The notes under the pieces are model-generated. The model made no database searches. It was not told where the DNA came from and worked only from the letters and a program-made list of their open reading frames with translations. From Thelephora terrestris (taxonomy: Eukaryota > Basidiomycota > Agaricomycetes > Thelephorales > Thelephoraceae): a stretch of 64,000 nucleotides of DNA. The stretch is taken from NCBI GenBank assembly GCA_015956445.1, contig WIUZ02000002.1:2542001-2606000 (forward strand), read 5' to 3'. Of this stretch, positions 22,688 through 33,799 are shown in pieces. The position numbers and the translations under genes are program-made. The number at the start of each line of letters is the position of its first letter. The stretch's first letter is position 1.

Positions 22688-24996
22688 ATGTGGGCAGGCA
22701 GAGATCGTCTAGATCCCTCTCCCCCAAAGACCGCAACGCGAAACGAAAGTTTCGAAAGGACAGCCCAGACTCTGAAGCATGGGCCAAGTCCGCCTGTCCG
22801 GTATGCCTCAGTCGGAAATGACACCATATCCGCCAATGTCGTGCACCCACCCTCTGGAATGGCAAAGATGAAGCACGATGCTCAAGAACGGCCGATGGCT
22901 ACATCGTCGACAAGGCCGGAAGAACCTTCTGCCTCGACTGGAATCAGATCATTGGATGCTCCAAGAGATCCTCTCGACACATCCATGAATGCTCAGGATG
23001 CGGCGAAACGTCGCATGGCGCTCAAAACTGCAGTCTCGCACAGGAGGCTCCTCCCACGCACGCCGCTGATCGCTGAGCGGTGGCACGACGCCCTCGTCTC
23101 ATCGCGCCTCCTGCAGAAATACCCCAAGATACCGCTGTTTATACGAAAGGGCGCTCTCGCCGGAATCCCCCCTATCTCACAATCATTCACACCTCTTAAT
23201 AAACAATCTACAGAAGATTTGTCAGACGCCTTTAATAACATAATACAAGCAGAATTTAATAAAGGGCGATACATTGGGCCCTTCTTGCAACACGAGCTGG
23301 AGGAGGAGATAGGCCCGTTCCAGTCGTCCCCACTGTCGCTGGTACCGAAAGCTGGAAAGCCAGGCAAGTACCGCCTCATACAAAACCTGCCATACCCACA
23401 CACGAACCTCCCTCTCCCCTCAATCAACTCGCAACTCAACTCGGACGACTTCCCATGTACCTGGGGCACCTTCCGAACCATGTGCACCCTGATCTTAAAC
23501 CTCCCGCAGAATGCACAAGCTGCGACGCGCGACATTGCCAAGGCGTACAGGATCATTCCCTTACATGAAAGTCAGTGGGCCGGGGTCGTTGTGCGCATCT
23601 CCAACTCCCCAGATCATTTCGCGCTGAACACGAGCAACTCGTTCGGTTGCGCGACGGCAGGAGGCCTCTTTGGGCTGTTTGGAGACGCTCTGGCAGACAT
23701 ACTGCGCGCCAAAGGAATCGGCCCGATCCTGAAATGGGTTGACGATTTCCTCTTCATACGAATCCCATCAAAGGAATTGCAACAATACAACGTGGAACGA
23801 GAGACAAACCGGCAGATCACGCTCTCAAACGGAGGCGCGCTGCAGAATGGGGGACGCCTTTGGTACAAAGGCAAAGTGAGGGCCGACCTAGGATCGAGCA
23901 CTTTGCAGAAGACCTGAATTTCCCTATTCGACAACTCAAAGAGCACCACGAACAAAATACGTCCTACCCATACGGCTTCGATGAGATCAACAAGATCACC
24001 GACCCGCTAGGCATCCCATGGGAATTATCGAAGGACACCCCGTTCAAGTCCAAAGTAACCTTTGCGGGCCTCGAGTGGGATCTAAAGGAGAAAAGGGTCG
24101 CTCTCCCTGAGTCCAAGAAGGAAAAGTACAGTAGGGCTATCAACGAATGGAAAGAGAAATCAACCTACACACTTGAGGACGCACGCAGGCTATACGGAAA
24201 ACTATTGTATGCCTGCCATGTGGTGCCTCGTGGACGAGCCTACTTAACCAACCTCGAAAAAATGATGGGAACATTTCACGATCGCCCTTTCCTCCCACGA
24301 CACCCGCCCAAACACCTCAACGACGACCTGACGTGGTGGTCAGCCCTGCTCTCTCGAACCCCCCTATCGCGTGAAATTCCTGGAAATCGACCCATCATCG
24401 ACATCCGAGCCTTCTCGGATGCCAGTTCATCTGTTGGCATTGGCATCATGATCGGCAATAAATGGCGCGCATGGAGACTCCTCCCGGGCTGGAAAGCCTC
24501 AGGAAGAGACATTGGTTGGGCCGAAGCCGTCGGCATGGAACTCCTCATCCGCACTGTTCTCCGATATCATTCACTCCCAGGCATCAAAGTTTATGGAGAC
24601 AACAAAGGGGTCATTGAGGGATGGTGGGCAGGAAGGAGCCGCAAGGCTGAAACCAATAGAGTCTTCAAACGCATTCACGACCTACTGGAAAGCACCAACA
24701 CTGTCCTCACCACGCGATACATCCATACCTCCAGCAACCCAGCCGACGCTCCCTCCAGGGGTCACTACCCTGCAAAACAGTTCCTCCTTCCCCCCATCGA
24801 CATACCAGAAGAGATCCAACCCTTCGTCACAAACTTTGATACCCCCCTCCAACCCTGCGAACGAGATCCTACTCGACGCCTTCCTGAAACATCCAAAGAG
24901 ATCCTTTCCCCAGCAGAGCGCCATCGTCGACATCGCGCCAACGCCGAAGCTGACGAACAATCCGGCGAAGCCCCCGAAACGACCACGCCTCCTTGA
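22688..24996 (+). pseudogene. DIRS-like fossil: reverse transcriptase and RNase H region
   Basis: Recognised by the fingers-palm segment (PKAGKPGKYRLIQNLPYPH), a WVDDFLF catalytic box and, downstream, a DIRS-type RNase H with DIRAFSDASSS, an AEAVGMELL segment and the HTSSNPADAPSRG end that is typical of the family. The region is broken about once and treated as a fossil. Confidence 0.75.
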
Positions 24997-26191
24997 AGCT
25001 CTCCTCAAAGCCACGCCTGGCCACGAGGATCATACCCCACTCTTAGATGAGAATCAAATGCCTCGTCTGAAACCCTCCCCGCTCCGCCCGATGGAGTGTA
25101 ACCTCGGCGATCGCCTGAAAGTCTGGACGCCCGCCAATTTGCGGATCACGCTGAACGAAAATGGAACCCCTACAAATCTAGACGAGGATGACTTTCAAAG
25201 GATCAAGGCGGCGCTCGAAGAGGCGTATGCCCCCAACACCAGGAACGTATATGGCATGGGCCTTTTCGCCTTCCACTTCTTCTGCGATTTCAAGGACATT
25301 CCCGAGGATCACCGCGCGCCGGTCAACCCAAACGTCCTGGCTTCCTTCATTGCATTCCTTATTGGGACATACGGAGGCGGCGCAATAAGAAACTACGTCT
25401 ATGGCATCCGTGCGTGGCATATCATACACGGAATGGAATGGAAAGTCAACGACATGGAAATCAAGACCCTTTTCGAGGCGGGTAACAAATTGACGCCCAC
25501 GGATTCCAGGAAAAAGCAGAAGGAAGCCTGGACTCTCGACTACGTGACAAAAATCTGTTCGGCGCTCAACCCTTTGAACCCGAAAGACGCCGCCGTCTTA
25601 GCCTGCCTCACGACGGCTTTCTGGGGGACCGCTCGTTTAGGTGAGGTCACAGTCCCGAGGTTAGACGGTTTTGACCCTTCCATCCACGTCAAGGTGGAGA
25701 ACCTAACCCTCTCTGTGCGCGACAGAAACCAACTCGAACAATCCAGCATTTTCCTCCCATGGACCAAAGCCGCCAAGGAAAAAGGGGAGGAAATATTTTG
25801 GGCGAGACAGGACGGAATTGTCGACCCCCTGGCCGCCATGAAAAACCACTTGAAAGTAAATGGTCCGGCACCCAACCAACGCCTCTTCGCTCACAGGCAC
25901 GGCAAGACCATGCGCCCCATGAGTCGCGCCGTATTCATCACCAGGATCAACAAGATCGTGGGCGAGCTAGGTCTCCCACAACTTTCAGGACACGGCATCC
26001 GCGTCGGATCCACTCTAGAGTACCTCCTGCGAGGTGTTCCCTTTGACGTTGTCAAAGCAAAGGGTAGATGGCAAAGCAAAGCGTTCAGGGCCTACCTCAG
26101 AAAGCACGCCCAAATTATGACGCCGTACATCCAAGCAGATCCGAAGGCCTACGAGACGTTCGTCTGTTACGCCATGCCCCCCATTCGCTGA
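24990..26191 (+). CDS. DIRS-like fossil: tyrosine recombinase
   Basis: The C-terminal half of the open frame from 24512 to 26191 carries a tyrosine recombinase of the DIRS class: a TARLGEVT segment holding the first conserved arginine, a GHGIRVG (HxxR) box, a KGRW segment and a terminal AYLRKH with the expected tyrosine. In the DIRS family this enzyme integrates a circular DNA product in place of a DDE integrase. The overlap with the preceding region is normal for these elements. Confidence 0.75.
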
Positions 26192-28252
26192 GTAAGTAAC
26201 GGAGTTCAGCCGACTAGAAATCTGGGCTTCGAGTCAACATCTGACTCATGCGTCGACAGGCCTCCTAACTCGCGGGTAACGCAGCTGGTTCCTAACGCCC
26301 AATTTCCTCGGCCTGGAAGCCCTGCGGGCTTTCGCCCAGTATACTCACTCAAACTTTCTACCACATGTACTTAACGAGTTCTCATACATATTTGATCCTT
26401 CGAACATGAACACAAGAGCGACAGCAAAGAAATCATCATAATAAGGAAGCTCCGTATCAGAGTTTGGTTCCGAATCAGGAAAAAACTCAGTGGACGGATC
26501 AAACTCCAAACGAGGAGTATCCCTGCGAACGATCCCAATGTTCTGGTAGAACTCTTCCTCCCGAATCTCAATGACTTCATCATCGATCGGGATCAACCGA
26601 TTCTCGTACTGGATCGTCAGACGAGCAGGCGGAGACTCAGCCCGCTCCAGAATATCCAACTCCTCCTCTTCAACTCGAACCTCCTCTCCTTGACACCTCC
26701 TCTGAAGATCATGGACCTCCCCAGTCAATTCCGAGACACGACGGGTAAGAAGAACCTAGAAGGGAAAAGGTTAGAATGATGACAAATACATTCTACCCCT
26801 ACCCCTTACCCTGTCATCCTCCAATTGACCAACTTGATCAACCAAACTCGGGATCAAGTTTATCTGGGCAACCAGACCCCGGATCAAGTCCTTCAACGTG
26901 ATCATCTCTCCCTAAAGAAAGTTTGGATTGGAAAGGTCAATTACTCCTGACCCAAACTTTCTTACCTTCAACCTGTCAATCGCCATGCCCTGCTGTTCTT
27001 GCTCATCTTCAGTCTTCAACGTCCAGTCCTGGAACCCGAGGCAGTCCTCCTCCAACTTCTTGATCTCTTCGCAGCGACCATCAACTCGCTCATTTACATG
27101 AGCAATTTCGTCCATCAACATGACACCAACGTTGCTCGTATGAACAATGCTAGCGTCCAGGACTGAGTTGAAGGTTTCATTTGTCTCGGTGACGAACTCA
27201 ACACCACGACCCAAGAGTTCGGCCGTATAAGGATTAGTCTCAATGCGCGCCAACTTGTGTCGAGACACCCTTCGAGAGGCCTGGATCAAGCCCCTGAATC
27301 CTAAAAAGGAGTTAGTTCGCTTCCTAAATCGGAATGCGCAACCAGACCCCCCACCTAAGTCGGTAAACCCTTCCTCAGGGTCGGCGGTGGCGGAACGGTC
27401 CAAGACATTCCCCAAAGTAGGATAGGGATGAGCCCTATTATCACGAGCATGGGTAAAGCAATCAATGTTGAAGTTACTCTCCTGAACAGGAGAGTTGGAG
27501 GTAGAGCGACGGGTGGGAATACAAATAGAGGCACATGGCATGTTGGTTGTGTGTAACAAAGGCAGGTTTGTTGAGAGACCCAGTCATCCAACCCCCTTTG
27601 GTTATATACCAAATGCCACACCCCTTCCACGACTCAGGAGTTGAGTCATCCTTTCTATTTTTCACTGCACATGACCCACATGACATCATATGCCCCGATT
27701 TTTAGTCATATGCTCCCCTTTTGCTATTGGCTGTTAGTCAGGCATACCCACATTCCTTCCAAACATTCTCAGGATATGTCATGCTTTGTAACTGCTTTGT
27801 AACTGCTTTGTAATGCTCTCAAATTGCTATTGGCCGCCACACTTTCATTTATCAGCTGATGATTTGTAGCATTAGTCACCACGTAATGCACAGACCATGC
27901 AGTGCTGTGCACGGACCATGTTTGTCTGTGTTTGTATCATTAGTGTAGTTACTAGTTAATGTCATGTCACAAATCTAGGAAGTATATATACTCAGAGTAG
28001 TTTAGCTTGTACTTCCTTAGATTTGTTATCATCAGATTCTCCGTGACCTCTACTGCTGTGTGCTAAGAGCAAGAGTGTCTGAAGAACCTTGTCTCCTTCT
28101 TTCTCCCCCTCTCTAATCTAGTCTGTGAAGAGGCTTCCGATATCCCTGGGTTTGCAACAGAGTTATAACTGTGTGTTTGACCCCTGCGTGTGATAGGTTT
28201 GGATAGCAAGGGTGCTATTGAACTATAGAGGTCGCGTCGGCCTGACAGTATC

Positions 28253-29266
28253 CACACTTGGACACTGCGCTTCTGGTCAGCATGAGCTCCGATTGCTTGC
28301 TCTTTGGAAGCAGAGTAGGCCCTAGCCTCGAACGGCGGCCGAATAATATAATCCCAAGCGCGTGTATTGAAACGACCAGGCCTTCACTAAGACAGGGCCA
28401 CAGGCAAAACGCATGGTCTTGCATGCTGCAAGTCTGGTTACTGCTGGTCTGTGGATATCATACCACCTACTGACAACAAGGGATGTATAGAGTTCCTATC
28501 TCTAGCCAATCGCAGAAGCTAGTGACAGTTCTCGTCTGACCCTTGGGTGTGGTCTAGATTCAGGTACGAACTTCCATGACCCCATGCCCCTTTTCTTTTA
28601 GGACTAGTGTTATCTTTACCCCTATGTTTCATGCAGACATTTCTTATCTTTTATGCAATCCTTCACACGCTAGTAAGGCCCTTTGTCCTTTATTCTCCCA
28701 CGCGTCATATTTGTTCGCTTCCCTTACTTAGCGTTCTCACACTCCTTATCTCCCTTTGTTCGGACTTGATAAGGGTATATTAGGGTATTGATGTCATGGC
28801 CACTCCTTTAGTATAAGTAGCAACTGTGGCTGTATTGTAGTACCTTAGTTTTGTTACCTCAGGAAATCCTCTGCCCTTCTCAGCCCAGTTGCAGTTAAGG
28901 CCAAGTCAGAGTTTTCTGTTTGAACATAAGACACCACCATCTGCTCTCCCTCCCGCTCTGCGTGTCAACTGCGCCTTGTAACTATATGACCCCAGTGTTC
29001 ACCATATAGAAGACCTCAAGCGTCCAGTCAATCACCTGGTGGAGTCATCAATCCTGTTATAGGGATAAATCCTTGTTGGATAAACCAAGCGAAGCATGGT
29101 TTAGGTTGGGTTTCCCTTTAGGATTTTGACCTGACTTGTAGTGACCTCAGACAACCTACTGGAAAAATAGAGATGTGACCGTTCTCTCACAGCTAGTTGG
29201 ACTAGTGAGTACTCTGCGGAGTCGACTCAGTGCACTGGTAGTTGTTGGGGTAGAGTGGCCCTGACA
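28253..29266 (+). promoter_or_regulatory. Divergent arm of TGTCA-B copy B
   Basis: Same arm as 11100-12122. It includes GACAACAAGGGATG (about 28472), TATAAG at 28812-28817 and the CCCTGACA end. It starts directly after the GTATC duplicated by TGTCA-A copy 3. No long ORF. Confidence 0.55.
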
Positions 29267-30120
29267 GTGAGCTGCATCATCCCATATCCTATACTTAGCA
29301 CAACAACTGTGGTGGACCTACAAGTTAGTGGACCTACAAGCCCACAGACCCACAATTTTAGGCTGCTCACTCAGTAGAGACATCTGTCATTCAACCTCAC
29401 CCACGTACCACCCTCTGTGCCAGACCACAACTTCACCACAACTCAAGTTCAGCCACCTGGCTGGATCATGTGCTCTCAGGCCTACAAATCCATGGATGCA
29501 TAACTGATAGTCTATTTCAGTCTGGCTTGCAGGTCCAGCCAGGTGGCATAGGAAACAGGATGAAGATGGAGATGAGTTTCTGAAGGAATGTAAGTGTTTT
29601 CCTACTCATCCCTGAGAGTTAAAATGATGATTTTACTCTAGTTTACAGGGTAAACTGGCTCTGTGCAAAGGCAAGAAAAGAGTGATTGGAGGAGGAGATG
29701 GAGCTGGTAGAATGTGAGATGAGTTGGACAGCCAATTGTTTTCGGCACCATGAAAGGATGTGTAAGGAAAGAGCAGAGGAGGGTAAGAGTCCGGGACATA
29801 TAGCTTATGCTTGGAAGCAGAGCTCAACTTGGGCAAAATGGGCAAGAACAGCAGAAAACACATTTAGGATACTGAAAAGGGATGCAAGATGATACTGGAG
29901 TAGTTGTTGTACAGATGCAATCCAGAATGTCAGCACAGGTTAACATTTCTGATATTTAAACCTTGGAGATATTGGCATTATTTCTATACCAGCCACAAAC
30001 CTTCGATAAAATTACTTAACTAGCAGGAGCAGAATTACAAAGTTGGTATAAAAATTAGCAAGAATGTGATGCAAGGAAAAGTACAGTTGCTAATTTGTAG
30101 CATTGAGTACACTGTAAAAA
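29267..30120. other. Repeat-derived spacer
   Basis: 29267-29420 is an inverted copy of the repeat at 2930-3120, and 29430-29490 resembles the loop of the foldback element (CACAACTCAAGTTC). The remainder to 30120 is A/T-rich with short ORFs on both strands (for example 29686-29892) that I do not support as genes. Confidence 0.4.
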
Positions 30121-30129
30121 TTAGCATAA

Positions 30130-30790
30130 TCTGCAACCCAGTGCACAAGCCAGCTATGCTGGTTGATGAATCCATCAGCACTGGTGCATGGACCAGGGGA
30201 GCTGGTGGTTCTGTGATTGCCAACCCAGTGCATGAGCCAGTGGTGGTAGTGGTTTTGTAATCTCTAGGCCAACACATGAGCCAGCCCCACTGGCTCATGC
30301 ACTGCCCATGCACTGGCACAAGAGCCAGGGATGCTGGTTTGTGCACCGGCCATGCACCAGCACAAGAGCCAGAGGTGCTGGTGATCTGGTAATCTCTAAC
30401 CCAGTGCATGGGCCAGAGATCCTGGCTCATGCACCAGTAATGTACCAGTGCAAGAGCCAGGGGAGCTGGTGATTTTGTAATCTCTAACCCAGCAAATGAG
30501 CCAGGGATGCTGGCTGGTGCACCAGCCATGCACTGGTGCAAAAGCCAGGGGGGCTGGTGATTTTGTAATCTCTAAGCCAGCGCATGAGCCAGCACCCCTG
30601 GCTGGTGCACTGGCAATGCACCAGTGCAAGAGCCAGGGGTGCTGGGAATTGGGACCCTCATACACCAGCACATTACTCAGGGGGACTGGTTATTTTGTAG
30701 CCAGCACCCCTGGAGTGAACATCCAATGTTCACCAGCGCAAGAGCCAGTTTCACTGGTAAAATGTAGTGATGTATCAGCCAGCCCTGCTG
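30130..30790. repeat. Minisatellite with a period near 44 bp
   Basis: Tandem variants of GAGCCAGGGGTGCTGG, TGCACCAG and TTTTGTAATCTCTAA. The GATTTTGTAA-type landmark recurs at about 30207, 30251, 30383, 30471 and 30559, spacings of 44, 132, 88 and 88 bp, i.e. multiples of 44. Long frames across it are repeat artefacts. Confidence 0.8.
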
Positions 30791-31109
30791 GTCATTTTTT
30801 AGCTGAATAGGCTCGATGCCTATTTTGGCTCATTCACCCCCACCAAACGCCATAGGGATGACAGCGACAACAATGACAAAGGGAACAGGCCCTTGACTAA
30901 ATTACCAAGGTAACCCGTCTGATACTTGTGGAACGCAATCAACAAAATTAACTGACAACTTTCAATTTCAGGTGTGACTTTGGTTTCACCTAGTTGTGCA
31001 TAGGCACATAGAATAACAAATACCCCTCCTGTTAAAAAGTCCTCTTCACAAGATGGTCGTTATAAGAAATATTGTGGCACGAATAAACAGCTTGAGTTGT
31101 GTGATCAGC
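30791..31109. other. Unannotated spacer
   Basis: About 320 bp, A/T-rich, no ORF or repeat that I recognise. Confidence 0.3.
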
Positions 31110-31310
31110 TGACCGCATCTGTCCGGCAAGCAAGGTTTCAGCCAACGCGAAGCTGGCACTTTTCTAGTTTCAAGTCTGCCACCTTAACCTCTCAGCCAAA
31201 GTGCCTTGGATCCTGTGCTGAGCGCACAGCCCATGTGCCATCGCAGAGTAGCTCCCCAAGCACATGGGAGAAGGTGGCCAAAAATAGCACCTGTAGGATT
31301 TGAACCTACT
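31110..31310 (-). pseudogene. tRNA-Ser-like fragments
   Basis: On the minus strand a T-arm and acceptor 3' half (GTAGG...CCTAC then AGGTGCT, 31309-31286) is followed by ATTTTTGG, a spacer, then the 5' half of a tRNA-Ser-like sequence (GGCACTTTGGCTGAGAGG, about 31205-31188) that breaks off soon after CAGACTTGAAA. Spacer and halves resemble 49360-49600, so both loci derive from a tandem tRNA-Ser-containing repeat. Neither half is a complete tRNA. Confidence 0.55.
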
Positions 31311-31616
31311 GTTGAACCGGAGGTCTATGCCCGGCAACGGGTCAACCGGCTCCACTGCTTCGTGTGAGAGCCGATGCCGGAGAGCACTCAATAAGCGACC
31401 TGAAGGGACAGTATCACATCAGTAATCCGATCGATCGGTATGACGCGCGCATGCCTTAAGCCACCGCACAGACCCTGCATCAGTCACGCTGCATAGTTGT
31501 GACACCAATAGTGTCACGAACATGTGACATAGTAGCCAAGATCTCACAAGTAATCCAAGACATTGGTCTTATTCGCAGTAATAATAGTACAAGAATGGCT
31601 AACAAGAACTACAAAT

Positions 31617-32520
31617 TCAGACAAGAACAAACGGGTCTACATCGCATGGACAGTTCTGAGGAAAGGGGCAACAATGAGCGAAGTGGTGAGGGTTATAGAC
31701 ACTCTCAGGACAGTAAGAATACGCTCGCGTCACCGGGTCCTGCCAACTCTCCCTACACCCCAACACATCATGAGATAAACTATCATACATCTCCCGCTTC
31801 ACGTCCGACAAGGCTGCGCTCACTAAGGCGAACCCATAGCGGTCTTGGAGACCCGCCACCTCCACCTTCAACTTCATCCGAACCTGACGTGACTTGTCGG
31901 AGGGACGACAACGTTGACCAGAACGAGTCATCGGATTCTTGTGGTTCTTCTTCCCCTGGGACCTCTCCACCATCTGGCGAACTGGGGCAGGACTCCAGGG
32001 AGGGGATGGAGGGAGAGGAACGCCCTGATCCTGGTGGTGGCGAAGGGATGACTGGGGACTTGCAAGGGGGGTCGGTGCAATAAGCTCCGTGGCATTGATG
32101 TCCGAAGTATCAGAAGAGAGATGCCTGGAAAGGTCCCCAATGTTCCAAAGCAAAGTGAGAGAAGTCATCATTCAAGCTATTCATGATGACGTACATGAGA
32201 TCCACGCGCTTCTCCAATTTCGCAATCCGGTCCTCCCGCTCCCTCTCCATGGCGTCCAACAGAAGGACGGCTCCAGGGTGTCTAGCCTCAACCCGAGGCC
32301 TAGCAAGTCGAGGATCTTCATACCCGGCCTGTTCCCAGAATTCGGCAGGAGCGTTGTGAGCGGTCAAGAAGTTTACCGCCACCTGATTGTCATGGGCGAT
32401 GTTGGCGGGGGTGTCGTACAAGTGTTGCTCCACATTGTAAGGAGCATCCGTCTCAAAGGACGGAGTAAAGGGGGTAGCGGCAGCGTTAAGCACGGCGTTG
32501 CTGGCGACGAAGGAAGACAT
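31617..32520 (-). CDS. TGTCA-D left gene, 277 aa, unknown function
   Basis: Two exons on the minus strand: 32520-32195 and 32124-31617, joined by a 70-nt intron with GTACGT donor and TTTCCAG acceptor, giving a 277-residue protein. The start is the first ATG after a TATTTAAG-like box about 95 bp upstream. The first exon contains a short charged helix (LLLDAMEREREDRIAKLEKR) that could form a coiled coil. The second is serine/proline-rich, then basic (about MTRSGQRCRPSDKSRQVRMK), then a cysteine-rich end (CCPFPQNCPC) that could bind metal. No known family recognised. It is divergent from 33176-33799. Confidence 0.6.
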
Positions 32521-32639
32521 GGTGGGATAAGATGTTTAGGAGAGAGTAGTGGTTGATTTGGTGGGAGTGGAAAAGAGACGATGAGGGGAACGATCATTAA
32601 TCCCCCTGACTTAAATACATCCTGACTCAAAGAAAACCA

Positions 32640-33050
32640 AAAGGGAAAAACAATAACCTATTATCCATTAACATCCCCATTAGGATAAATGAACCCTCAG
32701 CCCCAATCGCGATCCCATCAATTCAGAGAAATCCCCATTGATCATGGGAAATCCCCATCCATCTTCTACTGCTACCGTGAAACGAGAGAAGTCCCCACCG
32801 ATCGTGAGAAACCCCCACCAGTCTTCTATTACCACCGCCGATCAAGAGAAATCCCCATTATGCTCCTAATGACTCCGTCACTATTGTTCCCTTATTTCAT
32901 TTCGTCATTTGTCGTCCCAAAGTCCCACTCCCCTGACTCATCCAACCTACCCTAAACTACGCACAGACCATGTTGACTCATGTTTGACTCATTGTAAAAT
33001 AGTGACTCCTGTAAAAGATGGGGTATATAAGGAAGAGCGTTCGCTCCTTT
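32640..33050. promoter_or_regulatory. Bidirectional promoter region of TGTCA-D
   Basis: The interval between the two D genes. On the plus strand a TATATAA lies at 33024-33030, about 150 bp before the right gene. Between 32700 and 32860 a block containing AGAAATCCCCA and CTTCTA...TACCG/CACCG is repeated two to three times with a period near 55-60 bp, possibly regulator-binding repeats. Confidence 0.5.
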
Positions 33051-33175
33051 CTTTTCCCCATTCTCAATCTCTTCTGTACTCCTCTAACCACGACCTGAAT
33101 AAAAGTAAGCTGAGAAATCCTTCTCACGTCTTACCCCTTTCTGACTCCTTTCAGCAGGAATCCTCCTGCTAGTGT

Positions 33176-33799
33176 ATGTTCAGTGCCCCCAACCCCTTCC
33201 CCTCTACAAGTCCCGTTCAGCGACCAGTTGTCCCTGACGCTAGGAGATCTATCTGGGAGTATAAACTCATCAGAAGTCTCCAAGTAAACCGAACCGCCGG
33301 CTTACTCACCCATTTCCCTTATTATTGTCCCTTTGCAGCACTCGACGCCGGAGTCACCACTCCTCCCTTTCTCCTAGGAGCAGATCATCAATTCCTTTGG
33401 AATTCAGATCTTACCGAGAGCGTCCTCGCGACTGTTTACTTCAGTATCAGTCCAGCCTTCTACTTCCCCTCCCCACGTGTTCATCTCACCACTAACATCC
33501 ATACCCATTCTCCTGCTATCATCGTTCTTTGGTGGGAAGTCCCAACTGAATTACCTTATTCGGTTATAGAATATCTCGTCAATTTCGAACGCCTTAGCGA
33601 CCAAGACTTCGAACCTTTTGTGCAGCAACTCAACCAGTTCTGCCAAGGCTACCACTCACCCGTCCACCCTTATCAGACAGAGTCACCTCTCTCTCTTGAT
33701 ATCCCACCTCCCCTCGTTTCCACACCCGGAACTCCCTTCAAGACTAGACCCGACACCCCACATCCATCCGCTAATCCTCTAGTGCCCCACAAACAGTAA
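33176..33799 (+). CDS. TGTCA-D right gene, 207 aa, unknown function
   Basis: An intact ORF from the ATG at 33176, 147 bp downstream of a TATATAA box, to a stop 20 bp before the element end. The N-terminal part has mixed composition with aromatic and hydrophobic stretches (for example ILWWEVP-like IVLWWEVPTELP near residue 115). The last 50 residues are proline/threonine-rich. No signal peptide or catalytic motif can be assigned. Its position matches the divergent arm that is mostly noncoding in types A and B. It may splice, but no convincing intron is seen. Confidence 0.55.
   Translation: MFSAPNPFPSTSPVQRPVVPDARRSIWEYKLIRSLQVNRTAGLLTHFPYYCPFAALDAGVTTPPFLLGADHQFLWNSDLTESVLATVYFSISPAFYFPSPRVHLTTNIHTHSPAIIVLWWEVPTELPYSVIEYLVNFERLSDQDFEPFVQQLNQFCQGYHSPVHPYQTESPLSLDIPPPLVSTPGTPFKTRPDTPHPSANPLVPHKQ

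Larger units (their letters stand above)
21246..26429 (+). mobile_element. DIRS-type (tyrosine recombinase) retroelement fossil
   Basis: About 5.2 kb inserted in the TGTCA-A copy 3 gene without an obvious target duplication, as expected for DIRS elements. Parts in order: a gag-like ORF, a reverse transcriptase/RNase H region and a tyrosine recombinase, all on the plus strand. It looks nearly whole, with about one break in the pol region; it is younger than the TGTCA-A copy it interrupts. Ends are inferred from the continuity of the host exon. Confidence 0.8.
21140..27541 (-). pseudogene. Coiled-coil-like gene of TGTCA-A, copy 3, split by DIRS-like fossil
   Basis: Exons: 27541-27355, 27300-26966, 26911-26810, and a last exon from 26755 to about 26430 whose end lies at 21245-21140 beyond the DIRS-like insertion. 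Introns are 54 nt, GT-AG, and match copy 1. The protein begins MPCASI, has a conserved DLGFRGLIQASRR joint across the first intron, then ARIETNPYTAELL, helical segments, and the acidic tail ending EIREQNWMNEELV. Apart from the insertion the exons are open. The TATA box lies at 27603-27609. No known domain recognised. Confidence 0.65.
20312..28247 (-). mobile_element. TGTCA-A element, copy 3, TSD GTATC, with nested insertions
   Basis: Inserted in TGTCA-B copy B. It starts TGTGATGATTTCG at 20312, ends GGCCTGACA at 28247, and GTATC flanks both ends (20307-20311, 28248-28252). It contains a MITE (20419-20780) and a DIRS-like fossil (about 21246-26429). Without these it is about 2.4 kb. The gene points to the left end; the arm at 27690-28247 carries a TATATATA box (27983-27990) pointing to the right end. 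Its internal CATAT site is intact, which proves the TGTCA-B insertion into copy 2. Confidence 0.85.
19498..29266 (-). mobile_element. TGTCA-B element, copy B, truncated and split by TGTCA-A copy 3
   Basis: Two pieces belong together: 19498-20311 (first two exons and upstream region of the B gene, minus strand) and 28248-29266 (the divergent arm ending CCCTGACA). Between them sits TGTCA-A copy 3 with GTATC at both junctions; in the copy at 42797 the corresponding GTATC site is continuous (about 43820). The end of the gene side is missing: at 19498 the sequence abuts TGTCA-A copy 2. The right flank (GTGAGCTGCATCATCC) matches an uninterrupted repeat near 3100, supporting 29266 as a true end. Confidence 0.75.

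Noticed and set aside
30035-30671. Minus-strand ORFs of 91-168 codons
   Set aside because: They translate the 44-bp minisatellite and have repetitive composition with no domain.
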